Shown here: piece by piece, positions 6,596 through 13,481 of the stretch
How positions within the stretch are numbered: position 1 is the first letter of the stretch
How the letters are laid out: each line of letters begins with the position of its first letter
DNA from: a virus
Length of the DNA: 21,951 bases
Direction: 5' to 3' (one strand)
IMG/VR virus record: IMGVR_UViG_3300010354_000778
Coordinates: 1 to 21,951 of that record
Translations under genes and position numbers: made by a program
Notes under the pieces: generated by a model
The model's database searches: none
Told to the model about the DNA's origin: nothing
The model's input: only the letters and a program-made list of their open reading frames with translations

Positions 6596-7702
6596 ATGGC
6601 TAAAAGAATTCAAAAAGGCGACAGCGTTGAATCCATCGTTATGGGAGACGAACCTCTGTGGAATACCAATATTCCGCTGACGGATGAATATCTCTCTGCT
6701 TATATTATCAAGCACACTAATTGGTGTAACTATCATTGGGATCAAAAGAATTACCGAAAGGCTGTTCTAGAATATCTCAAGAATAAGAAAAATAAGAACC
6801 AATTTAACACCATTAGTAAAAAGAGTGGAGATAATTTTGCATTTCGAGAGATTGGGAATTATTGTCGAATGCTGTCCCTCGGTTGCCCATTGACAGAAAA
6901 AATTATTTCCTATATCGACTCTAAACTGAAGGATCTTAAGTCAACTTATGATGTGGCAGAACCTGAAGAGTCTACTGCTGAAAAGGTTGATATTCAGCAG
7001 AGGATTAAGGATAAGACAAAAGATCTAATTGATACAATTGAAGAAAAGGTTGACCATTTTGTACAGGCCCTTTCTGTGGATCGTCCATATTCATTTGATG
7101 CAGTTTCTTGGCTTACGGGTATTGGTGTAAAACCAGTGCACACAAAAGAAATTATTAAGCTGTTTACTCCTCGTAAAGAGGAACTGGAGAAGGCTTTAAA
7201 CGGTGATAAGGAACTTATGGAGGGTTATGCCTTCTTGGGTAAGGCTAAGACCCGTAAATATATGGAATTCAATGTAGGTATTATAAACGCATGTAATACG
7301 ATTGCAGAAAATAAGCGTAAACCAAGGAAGAAGAAAAAAGTTTCTCCAGAAAAACTTGTTTCCAAACTAAAGTATATGGTTGAGGATCCGGCAACCAAGA
7401 TCAAATCTATTGATCCCCGAAAGATTATCTCAGCAAATATTTTACTTACATATAATACCAAAACAAAGAAAGCCTGTCTTTTTAGTTCAAAATCTGGGTT
7501 AAGTATTAAAGGCAGTTCTATTATTGGATTTGATGAAACGGATTCTTCCTCAAAGTCTTTGAGGAAAGAAACTTATATTTTTAACTTGACAAAGCAGCAT
7601 AAGGATGTATCATCTGTATACAAATCCGTAAAATCTAAGGAGAAGCCTGTAAAAAGCAGAATAAATACTGATGTACTGCTGTTGCAGGCGATTAAACTAT
7701 GA
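6596..7702 (+). CDS. Conserved hypothetical protein of marine T4-like phages, heading the rnh-gp45 cluster
   Basis: A 368-residue protein that I recognise as a family common in T4-like cyanophages, with no assigned function; some relatives carry a 'virion structural' label that I cannot verify. Visible parts are LWNTNIPLTDEYLSAYIIKHTNW near the N-terminus (about 21-43), a helical middle, a very basic patch ENKRKPRKKKKVS (about 238-250), then KLVSKLKYMVEDP. The C-terminal beta-rich segment includes GLSIKGSSIIGFDETDSSSK (301-320), typical of the family. The basic patch suggests nucleic-acid contact. There is no Shine-Dalgarno before the ATG, and a strong promoter places the likely transcript start at or next to it. 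A later in-frame ATG at 6641 has no better ribosome-binding site. The stop overlaps rnh (ATGA at 7699-7702). Confidence 0.87.
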   Translation: MAKRIQKGDSVESIVMGDEPLWNTNIPLTDEYLSAYIIKHTNWCNYHWDQKNYRKAVLEYLKNKKNKNQFNTISKKSGDNFAFREIGNYCRMLSLGCPLTEKIISYIDSKLKDLKSTYDVAEPEESTAEKVDIQQRIKDKTKDLIDTIEEKVDHFVQALSVDRPYSFDAVSWLTGIGVKPVHTKEIIKLFTPRKEELEKALNGDKELMEGYAFLGKAKTRKYMEFNVGIINACNTIAENKRKPRKKKKVSPEKLVSKLKYMVEDPATKIKSIDPRKIISANILLTYNTKTKKACLFSSKSGLSIKGSSIIGFDETDSSSKSLRKETYIFNLTKQHKDVSSVYKSVKSKEKPVKSRINTDVLLLQAIKL

Positions 7703-8535
7703 TTCTAATTGATAATTCGCAATTGTTTTTTTCTTCCTATTTCTCGCATGGACATGCGACTGGAGAAGTTAATGACAATCTTGTGCGGCACACACTCCTT
7801 TCTCAGTACGCTAGGATCAACGATAAGTATCGTTCTAGGTTTGGTAGTATCGTCATTTGCAATGATGCTGATAACTATTGGAGAAAAGAGATATATTCAG
7901 GATATAAACAACAGAGAAAAGAACAAAAAGAAAAAAACACAGATGTAGATTGGAAACATCTGTATGAAACTTTTGATCGGGTAAGAGACGAGATCAAAAA
8001 TAATCTTCCCTATAAATCTATTAGGGTAAGTAGATGTGAAGCCGATGATATCATGTATGTACTCTGCAAGCATTATTCTCATAAAGAGAAGATGCTTATT
8101 GTGTCTTCAGACAAAGATATGATTCAGCTTATGAAATTTAATAATGTTTCTATTTATTCACCGAAGACAGATAGTATTATTAAATCAGTTTCAAATATAG
8201 ATGAGTTGCTTTTTGCACATGTATTAAAAGGCGATTCTGCAGACAATATCCCAAATGTAATGACAAATACTGATGATTTTCTTTCCAAGAAAATTCGTCA
8301 AAAACCAATGACAGCAAAAAGAATTGTTGAATTTACAAATAATTGTTCTTTAATTGATGAAAAAAATCTAACTAGAAACAGATCTTTGATCGATCTGTCC
8401 TATATACCAGAGGAGTATGAAAATAATATTTTGAAGAAGTATCAGGAAACTGTTCCTGCTGATCGTAAAAATATTTTTGATTATCTCGTAACCAATAAAA
8501 TGAAACTTCTTTTAGAGAATGTGGAGAGTTTTTAA
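7699..8535 (+). CDS. rnh: RNase H / 5'-3' exonuclease (T4 Rnh, FEN family)
   Basis: A flap-endonuclease-type 5' nuclease that removes RNA primers and adjoining DNA from lagging-strand fragments. It has 278 residues against about 305 in T4. Acidic metal ligands appear in order: Asp5 in MILIDNS, Asp56/Asp58 in ICNDADNYWR, Glu114/Asp116/Asp117 in RCEADDIM, Asp138/Asp140 in SSDKDM, and Asp179/Asp182 in LKGDSADNIPN, the helix-hairpin-helix region. A basic arch-like segment (YKQQRKEQKEK, about 69-79) follows the second motif. The start overlaps the upstream stop by 4 nt. The stop overlaps the next ATG by one base (TAATG). It appears complete. Confidence 0.94.
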   Translation: MILIDNSQLFFSSYFSHGHATGEVNDNLVRHTLLSQYARINDKYRSRFGSIVICNDADNYWRKEIYSGYKQQRKEQKEKNTDVDWKHLYETFDRVRDEIKNNLPYKSIRVSRCEADDIMYVLCKHYSHKEKMLIVSSDKDMIQLMKFNNVSIYSPKTDSIIKSVSNIDELLFAHVLKGDSADNIPNVMTNTDDFLSKKIRQKPMTAKRIVEFTNNCSLIDEKNLTRNRSLIDLSYIPEEYENNILKKYQETVPADRKNIFDYLVTNKMKLLLENVESF

Positions 8536-8966
8536 TGAAATATATAACAAGATTATACTCAGAAGTATTGAACGAAGTTCGACAAGCAAAAACAGAAGAA
8601 GAAAAAATTCAATTACTTCAAGAAAATAAGTCAGAAGTATTGCTTCAAATTTTTCAATATGGATTTGGTAAACTAGAAACTCCATATAGGAGTTCTGTTC
8701 CTGAGTATAAACCAGACGACTCTCCATATGGATTTTCTTACACAACTTTACAAAAAGAAATGCACAGATTACCATATTTTTATAATACAAAACTATTGAT
8801 TGGAAATGAAAAATTACGTGATCAAAAATTAAGAAACATTTTAGAAATGCTTCATTTTTCAGAAGCCGCTCTACTTGAAAATATTTTTACACAAAAATTA
8901 GATACATATGTTTCAAAGGAAATTGTATTAAAAGCCTTTCCTGAATTACAAGGTGATATATCATGA
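8535..8966 (+). CDS. DUF6433-like conserved phage protein
   Basis: A 143-residue protein resembling the DUF6433 family of T4-like cyanophages. The pattern I recall fits: an N-terminal EVLNEVRQAKTEEEKIQLLQ helix, a middle PEYKPDDSP segment, LRNILEMLHFSEAALLENI and a closing KEIVLKAFPEL. The family has no established function. Its constant place between rnh or its neighbours and gp45 suggests a replication-linked role, which is inference. It is soluble and mostly helical. GGAGAG upstream (8523-8528) gives a good ribosome-binding site, and the start shares a base with the rnh stop. The stop overlaps the following ATG by 4 nt. Confidence 0.82.
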   Translation: MKYITRLYSEVLNEVRQAKTEEEKIQLLQENKSEVLLQIFQYGFGKLETPYRSSVPEYKPDDSPYGFSYTTLQKEMHRLPYFYNTKLLIGNEKLRDQKLRNILEMLHFSEAALLENIFTQKLDTYVSKEIVLKAFPELQGDIS

Positions 8967-9562
8967 ACGAACAAGAAATTAATCAAATAAGAGAAGAGTT
9001 ATTAACTCTTGATTATATAACTCTAAAAAGAGCGTTACTTATAGCAAAAAATATGAAAAATGCTCCTCCAGTACCAGAGCAAAAGAATATTTTTGAAAAA
9101 GCAAACTCTTTTGCTAAATCTTATATGTCAAAAGGTTTTACTGGTAAGAAAGCCTCTGATACCGTAAAGTCTCTTAGAGTTTTGAGTTGCCACGGCGGCT
9201 CTGGTTTAGAGGCATGCCCACATAGAAAAAATAGTGATAAGTTTGCGGGATCATTTTATTGTGGTGCATGTGGTTGTGGAGATAAGTCAAACACGCAACT
9301 AATTAATATTAGGAACGATAAAGGCGAAGAGCAATATTCCAAACTAGATTTTCCAAAGGTATATTGTCCATTAAAGATGCCAGGATTTAGTGATTACGTT
9401 GTTTCAGAAAGCGAAGAACAAAAGAATTCTCGCAAGATTGTTATTGAAACTTCGTATGGAGTAGAGTATATTAAGGCAAATTCTAACCAAGAAGGTGGAG
9501 AGATTAAATATCATGAAACAAACAACAATGAAGATCAGCAAGAAGACGTTGGAAGTTCTTAA
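8963..9562 (+). CDS. Cysteine-rich, probable zinc-binding conserved hypothetical protein
   Basis: A 199-residue protein. The N-terminal half is helical and charged. A metal-binding cluster follows: Cys76-His77, Cys85-Pro-His87, Cys100, Cys103, Cys105 (FYCGACGCGDK) and Cys135 (VYCPLKMPGF). The spacing C..CPHR..FYCGACGCG..YCPL resembles the small Cys-rich zinc-ribbon-like phage proteins with a closing CPL/CP-x-GKW element. The last 30 residues are low-complexity Asn/Glu/Gln. The ATG overlaps the previous stop (ATGA) and AAGGTGAT at 8950-8957 is a good ribosome-binding site. Its 3' end overlaps the sliding-clamp gene by 50 nt in another frame. Function is unknown; a replication or transcription accessory role is a guess from context. 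Confidence 0.82.
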   Translation: MNEQEINQIREELLTLDYITLKRALLIAKNMKNAPPVPEQKNIFEKANSFAKSYMSKGFTGKKASDTVKSLRVLSCHGGSGLEACPHRKNSDKFAGSFYCGACGCGDKSNTQLINIRNDKGEEQYSKLDFPKVYCPLKMPGFSDYVVSESEEQKNSRKIVIETSYGVEYIKANSNQEGGEIKYHETNNNEDQQEDVGSS

Positions 9563-10208
9563 GAATTTTTCTAATATCAATCAAAACATTTATATTGAAC
9601 CGGGCAATAAAATCTACACAATCAGCAAGCCACCAAACATTGTGGCAGAGGCACATGTAGACGAAACATTTGATACAACAATTTGTATCTACGAAATGTC
9701 TAAGTTCCTTGGAGTTATTTCTCTGTTTGAGTCTCCAGAATTTGAATTTGATGACAAATCAGTTACGGTTCATGGTCACAATAACGGAAAGATAAAGTAT
9801 CATTTTTGCGAACCAAAGGTTATTGAGAAGTTTGTTGGTATGCATGGTAAACTTCCAAAGGAAGGCAAGAAACATTTTTCGTTTAGTTTATCTCAACGTC
9901 AAATTGATGAGTTGATTCGTTCTGCAAATATTCTCCAGATCAATACTATTAAGATCAGTGAATCTGATAAGGGCGGTGTTGAAGTTTCTGCAGCAGATGC
10001 AAACAACACAACTCCAAATTTCTATTCAATTCATATTGAAGATGCGACAGTATCTGACGATGCAGAAGATGCATATGTTCAACTCAGACTGCTCAATCTT
10101 ATTAGTGGTAGTTATGATGTTGATGTTTATGAACAAACCGTAACCAAGTGGACACACAAGGATATTGATCTTAAGTATTATATTGCTAAAGATATTGAGA
10201 AGGATTGA
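9513..10208 (+). CDS. 45: Sliding clamp gp45
   Basis: The DNA polymerase processivity clamp, which in T4 also acts as the mobile enhancer for late transcription by contacting gp55. It has 231 residues from the chosen start and fits the T4 gp45 length. The N-terminus MKQTTMKISKKTLEVLKNFSNIN matches T4 MKLSKDTTALLKNFATIN, and CIYEMSKFLGVISLFE matches the AIYDLNGFLGILSLV strand-helix of T4. I chose ATG 9513 because the run GGTGGAGAG (9494-9502) lies about 10 nt before it. A GTG at 9495 lies within that ribosome-binding region, and ATG 9528 would be too far from it but would resemble the T4 start. The gene begins inside the upstream cysteine-rich gene and ends just before the gp44 ATG. Confidence 0.93.
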   Translation: MKQTTMKISKKTLEVLKNFSNINQNIYIEPGNKIYTISKPPNIVAEAHVDETFDTTICIYEMSKFLGVISLFESPEFEFDDKSVTVHGHNNGKIKYHFCEPKVIEKFVGMHGKLPKEGKKHFSFSLSQRQIDELIRSANILQINTIKISESDKGGVEVSAADANNTTPNFYSIHIEDATVSDDAEDAYVQLRLLNLISGSYDVDVYEQTVTKWTHKDIDLKYYIAKDIEKD

Positions 10209-10210
10209 TT

Positions 10211-11155
10211 ATGAAAACTAAAGACACGTTTCTTTGGGTAGAAAAATATCGACCCCAAAGAATTGAAGATTGTATTCTTCCAGAAGGAATACAAAGTATG
10301 TTCACGGACATGGTTAAGTCTGGAGAACTACAAAATCTTCTTTTATCTGGTGGTCCGGGATGCGGTAAAACTACTGTAGCAAAAGCTCTTTGTGATGAGC
10401 TTGATATGGATTGGATTATTATTAACTGCTCAGAAGATGGTAATATCGACACCCTACGGACTCTAATTAGAGATTTTGCTAGTACAGTATCAATTACAGG
10501 CAACAAGAAAGCAGTTATTCTAGATGAGTTTGATTATTCTAATCCATCTAGTATGCAACCTGCTCTTCGTGGTTTTATTGAAGAATTTGCAAATAATTGC
10601 AGATTCTTAATGACTTGTAATTTTAAAAATAGAATTATTGATCCACTTAAATCAAGATGCACTAATATTGATTTTAAATTTTCAAAGGAAGATAAAAACA
10701 ATATTAGTGGTCGTTTTTTAAATCGACTAAAATACATTTTGGACAATGAATCTATTAAGTATGATGAAAAAGTTTTAGTAAAATTAATTTTAAAGTACGG
10801 TTCTGATTTTAGAAGAATCATAAATGAATTACAAAGGTACTCAGTTGGTGGAATTATTGATTCGGGCATTCTACTAGAAGTTGGTGATGTTAATATTGAA
10901 AAACTATTTGCGAGCATGAAGAACAAAAACTTCACCGAAATTCGTAAGTGGGTGTTTGATAATTTGGATAATGATTCTGTCTCTGTATTTCATAAACTAT
11001 ACGAAACCTGCATCAACTATCTTCAGCCAACTAGCGTACCACAGGCAATTTTAATTATTGCGGACTACCAATACAAAGCAGCATTTGTGGCGGATCATGA
11101 AGTCAATATGACTGCATGTTTAATTCAACTTATGGTGGAGTGTGAATTTAAATGA
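10211..11155 (+). CDS. 44: Clamp loader large subunit gp44 (AAA+ ATPase)
   Basis: ATPase subunit of the gp44/gp62 clamp loader that opens gp45 rings onto primer junctions. It has 314 residues. Motifs: FLWVEKYRPQ (residues 7-16), the classic clamp-loader N-terminus; Walker A GGPGCGKT (47-54); Walker B VILDEFD (102-108); sensor 1 LMTCNFKN (133-140); and the SRC arginine-finger motif (148-150). A C-terminal helical collar follows. The ATG at 10211 has AAGGATTG just upstream (the end of gp45). An upstream TTG at 10205 in the same frame is a less likely start. The next gene overlaps its stop (ATGA at 11152-11155), which fits the coupled synthesis of gp44 and gp62 known in T4. Confidence 0.95.
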   Translation: MKTKDTFLWVEKYRPQRIEDCILPEGIQSMFTDMVKSGELQNLLLSGGPGCGKTTVAKALCDELDMDWIIINCSEDGNIDTLRTLIRDFASTVSITGNKKAVILDEFDYSNPSSMQPALRGFIEEFANNCRFLMTCNFKNRIIDPLKSRCTNIDFKFSKEDKNNISGRFLNRLKYILDNESIKYDEKVLVKLILKYGSDFRRIINELQRYSVGGIIDSGILLEVGDVNIEKLFASMKNKNFTEIRKWVFDNLDNDSVSVFHKLYETCINYLQPTSVPQAILIIADYQYKAAFVADHEVNMTACLIQLMVECEFK

Positions 11156-11541
11156 AAAAGAAGGAAGACTTATTTTTTATAATTGATTCTATTTCTGCAA
11201 CTAAACAGCACCTCATGAATGAGGGGCTAAAGGAATCTCTATATAAACCTTATATGGTAAATAAGGCATTTTCATATCATGCTGACTCCATTATGCATGC
11301 AAATGAAATGAATAGACGATTTCATATACCACAAAAGTATCAATATGAATATTTGTTTCAAACCATCCGTAAGAGAAAACGGTTTGCAAAATGGCATAAA
11401 AAACAAGAAGATAAGACTTTAAACCTTATTGTAGAATATTATGGGGTATCTTTCCGTAAAGCGGAAGAGTATCTTACGATATTGACCAAAGAACAAATAC
11501 AAAAAATAGCCAAAGAATTAAATAAAGGCGGTCTAGACTGA
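11152..11541 (+). CDS. 62: Clamp loader small subunit gp62
   Basis: The small, non-ATPase subunit of the gp44/gp62 loader. It has 129 residues, shorter than T4 gp62 (about 187). Visible similarity includes YKPYMVNKAFSYHADSI, resembling the T4 YSKFMVENALSQF segment, and RKRKRFAKWHKKQEDKTLNLI, resembling T4 PRGKRYGKWAKLVEDSTEVL. EEYLTILTKEQIQKIAKEL resembles the YKSILTKNGKLPLVLKEL helix. The call is reinforced by its place directly after gp44 with an overlapping ATGA. The N-terminal portion and the basic C-terminal tail present in T4 gp62 are largely missing, which seems to be the short marine form of the gene rather than damage. Confidence 0.88.
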   Translation: MKKKEDLFFIIDSISATKQHLMNEGLKESLYKPYMVNKAFSYHADSIMHANEMNRRFHIPQKYQYEYLFQTIRKRKRFAKWHKKQEDKTLNLIVEYYGVSFRKAEEYLTILTKEQIQKIAKELNKGGLD

Positions 11542-11547
11542 TATTTT

Positions 11548-11555
11548 TATAAATA
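11548..11555 (+). promoter_or_regulatory. T4-type late promoter box TATAAATA upstream of regA
   Basis: An exact consensus box in the 48-bp gap between gp62 and regA. With T4 geometry transcription starts near 11561, giving a leader of about 29 nt. In T4 regA is expressed from early and middle transcripts. A late-type box here may instead serve the adhesin block behind regA. It overlaps the first bases of a leader hairpin. Confidence 0.45.
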
Positions 11556-11578
11556 TAAATGACAAAATACATTTATAT
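11553..11578 (+). promoter_or_regulatory. Leader hairpin before regA
   Basis: A perfect 8-bp stem ATATAAAT (11553-11560) / ATTTATAT (11571-11578) with a 10-nt loop. Its right arm ends 11 nt before the regA ATG and touches the weak GGA ribosome-binding site at 11579. It could modulate regA translation, which is autoregulated in T4. All-AU pairing makes it weak, and it may be a chance result of AT richness. Confidence 0.3.
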
Positions 11579-11589
11579 GGAAAAATATC

Positions 11590-11997
11590 ATGGAACAGAA
11601 TAATTCGTTGGTTGATTCATTATTAGAAGTAACTTTACAAAAAGAAGACGATTTTTTAAAAATAAAAGAAACCCTAACCCGTATAGGTGTATCTTCTAAG
11701 AAAGAAAAAAAACTTTACCAATCTTGTCATATTTTGCATAAGAAAGGTAAATATTACATAGTTCATTTTAAAGAACTATTTTTACTTGATGGTTTAGAAT
11801 CAGATATTAGTGAAACTGATATTGGCCGTCGTAATACTATAGCAAAATTATTAGAAGAATGGGGACTACTTTCTGTAGTTGATAAAGAAAAAATGAATGC
11901 TATTATTACGCCTCTAAATCAAATTAAAATTCTTCCTCATAAAGAGAAAGGCGAATGGCAACTAGTACCTAAGTATCACATAGGAAAGAAATTTTAA
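11590..11997 (+). CDS. regA: Translational repressor RegA
   Basis: RNA-binding protein that shuts off translation of many early mRNAs, including those of clamp and clamp-loader genes and its own, by covering their start regions. It has 135 residues and very strong similarity to T4 RegA (122 residues): DDFLKIKETLTRIGVSSKKE, KLYQSCHILHKKGKYYIVHF, and LLEEWGLL, and a VPKYHIG end matching T4 VPKYTIG. Compared with T4 it carries about 11 extra N-terminal residues (MEQNNSLVDSL). No ATG lies closer to the conserved part, so the ATG at 11590 is kept, although its ribosome-binding site is weak. It follows gp62 as in T4, but the polymerase gene does not come next. Its stop overlaps the next ATG (TAATG). 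Confidence 0.96.
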   Translation: MEQNNSLVDSLLEVTLQKEDDFLKIKETLTRIGVSSKKEKKLYQSCHILHKKGKYYIVHFKELFLLDGLESDISETDIGRRNTIAKLLEEWGLLSVVDKEKMNAIITPLNQIKILPHKEKGEWQLVPKYHIGKKF

Positions 11998-12386
11998 TGA
12001 CCGGTAATTACGACATAACAGCAGAAGCAAATTCGGATTTTAAACTAGAGATCCAATACACAGATTATAACGATGTCGCTATTAATTTAACAAATAAAAA
12101 ATTAGTATTTACCGTTAAGAGAACTTATTTAAATATTCAGGATGACCTTTTTGCCATCCACAGTCAAGTGGGCGATCAGGTTGAAGGTGCTTTAGAATAC
12201 CCTAATTCCGATAATAGCTATGGTAGCATAGAAATTACGGCAATTTCTGGGGAAATTGTTATAAATATTAATAAAGAAGTTATGGAATTATTAGAGCCGG
12301 GGCAATATTTTTATGCACTTCGTTTGATTAGTAGCAATTTTTCAGAAAATATCTTAAAGGGCAAATTTGAAGTACAGGCATTCTGA
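11997..12386 (+). CDS. Probable virion structural protein, beta-rich (tail/adhesin block)
   Basis: A 129-residue protein opening the late tail block. The sequence MTGNYDITAEANSDFKLEIQ, DVAINLTNKKLVFTVKR, then SIEITAISGEIVININ and GQYFYALRLISS has the alternating beta pattern of the small Ig-like/BppU-like N-terminal domains found in phage baseplate and fibre proteins ('linear gain then ligand' type). I recognise the style, not a named family. AGGAAAG at 11982-11988 precedes the ATG, and the start shares a base with the regA stop, so its translation may follow regA. No signal peptide is visible. A connector between baseplate and fibres is a plausible but unproven role. Confidence 0.72.
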   Translation: MTGNYDITAEANSDFKLEIQYTDYNDVAINLTNKKLVFTVKRTYLNIQDDLFAIHSQVGDQVEGALEYPNSDNSYGSIEITAISGEIVININKEVMELLEPGQYFYALRLISSNFSENILKGKFEVQAF

Positions 12387-12509
12387 ATGACAAATAAAAT
12401 AAAAGTAAAACATTTTAAAGAAAATACCGTAGTTGTTTTAAGAGATTTACCTAAAAAAATAAAGGTAAAAAAATCAAAGCAGCATGTTATTATTGTATTA
12501 ACAAACTAA
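12387..12509 (+). CDS. Small 40-residue basic protein (mini-gene)
   Basis: A 40-codon reading frame filling the gap between two structural genes almost exactly: its ATG directly follows the upstream stop and its TAA ends one base before the next ATG. The product is basic (13 Lys or Arg) with two hydrophobic strands (ENTVVVLRDL and HVIIVLTN) separated by KKIKVKKSK, suggesting a tiny beta hairpin. No family is recognised. The tight fit between neighbours and the absence of internal stops in an AT-rich stretch support it as a gene, but the ribosome-binding site is weak. Confidence 0.55.
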   Translation: MTNKIKVKHFKENTVVVLRDLPKKIKVKKSKQHVIIVLTN

Positions 12510-12510
12510 T

Positions 12511-13479
12511 ATGGCAACAATAGGTAGAAATTCTGGAATAACATATTTCGGCAATAACTCTGCCGCAAGAAATGTCTTTGTTGGTGCTAGAGGCCCACAA
12601 GGAGTAAAGGGTGATACTGGAGTTGGAGTAAAAACTGCAGATATTAATACAAATGGAGAGTTGGTTTTAGAATTAACAAATAATGCAACTTTGAATGCTG
12701 GATCAGTAGTGCCATCTGCAGAAGTATGGACTAAAGATGATGTAATACCAACAAGCATAGGCGGTATTACTGCAGGAACAGTTGGCCAAACTTTAGATGG
12801 TTTGACTCCTATGCAAATATTAGAAAAATTACTATATCCATATCAAGCACTTTCTGTGTCGTCATTTAGTGTTGGATTGCCGATTTCTACCACAGTTGAA
12901 GTTGGAACAATTAGTGCTGCTGGAATCTATTCAACTTCTTGGGCATTTAATAATGCATCAAATCTAACAGCAAATAGTATATCAATATCTCGTTCATCCA
13001 CCACTTTAGCAAGTGGATTAAATGTGAGTCCATTTTCAATAACACACCCACAGTACCAATATACAACTCCAACTCAATTGCCATTCACAATTAGTGCAGG
13101 CCAAAAAGAGGGCGCAAATGTAACTTCTACCGTTAATTATAGTTGGAAGAAAAAAATATGGTACGGGAAATCAAATTCCACTTCATTATCATCATATTCT
13201 GATTTTTCTTCTTTTTCTTCTATTTTTACTCAAGGATTAACTAGTATAAGTTCTGCAAATTATTCGTTTTCTGCGACTACAGGAGACGACCAATATTTAT
13301 ACATTATTGTTCCGGATAATTCGTCATACAGTACATTTATGTCAAATGGATTTGAATTTCCCTTTCAAGCCTCTCAAATAATAACTTTTACAAATTCTTT
13401 CGGGGTAACGCTTACATATAAATATTATAGATCTACATATGCAACAGAATCTGCAGTAATAATAAATGCTGGAGTTTAA
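12511..13479 (+). CDS. Virion structural/tail-fibre-associated protein with a collagen-like motif
   Basis: A 322-residue Ser/Thr/Asn-rich beta protein. Near the N-terminus five Gly-X-Y triplets (residues 25-39: GAR GPQ GVK GDT GVG) form a short collagen-like segment, often found in trimeric phage fibres. Then comes TAGTVGQTLDGLTPMQILEK and LLYPYQALSVSSFSV, a motif I recall from structural proteins of marine T4-like phages, where a 'LLYPYQ' helix precedes Ig-like repeats. The remainder is beta-rich with many aromatic residues and no chaperone or peptidase end. Unlike four of the later genes in this block it lacks the D-x-[GS]-T-[YF] tail (it ends INAGV). No Shine-Dalgarno is visible before its ATG. 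Fibre or tail decoration is inferred. Confidence 0.75.
   Translation: MATIGRNSGITYFGNNSAARNVFVGARGPQGVKGDTGVGVKTADINTNGELVLELTNNATLNAGSVVPSAEVWTKDDVIPTSIGGITAGTVGQTLDGLTPMQILEKLLYPYQALSVSSFSVGLPISTTVEVGTISAAGIYSTSWAFNNASNLTANSISISRSSTTLASGLNVSPFSITHPQYQYTTPTQLPFTISAGQKEGANVTSTVNYSWKKKIWYGKSNSTSLSSYSDFSSFSSIFTQGLTSISSANYSFSATTGDDQYLYIIVPDNSSYSTFMSNGFEFPFQASQIITFTNSFGVTLTYKYYRSTYATESAVIINAGV
13427..13434 (+). promoter_or_regulatory. Possible late promoter box TATAAATA inside the preceding gene, before the 13482 gene
   Basis: An exact consensus box 48 nt before the ATG of the 100-residue structural gene. It is inside coding sequence, so it could be chance in this AT-rich DNA. The spacing and the good ribosome-binding site downstream make a functional role possible. 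Confidence 0.25.
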
Positions 13480-13481
13480 TT

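Noticed and set aside
9495-9497. GTG at 9495 as the gp45 start
   Set aside because: It lies inside the GGTGGAGAG ribosome-binding region and would add residues absent from T4 gp45. ATG 9513 is well spaced.
10205-10207. TTG at 10205 as the gp44 start
   Set aside because: The ATG two codons later has better spacing from the ribosome-binding sequence and gives the usual N-terminus.
12260-12267. TATAAATA inside the 11997 gene as a late promoter
   Set aside because: It is within coding sequence, about 120 nt before the next start, and two or three chance matches are expected in DNA this AT-rich.
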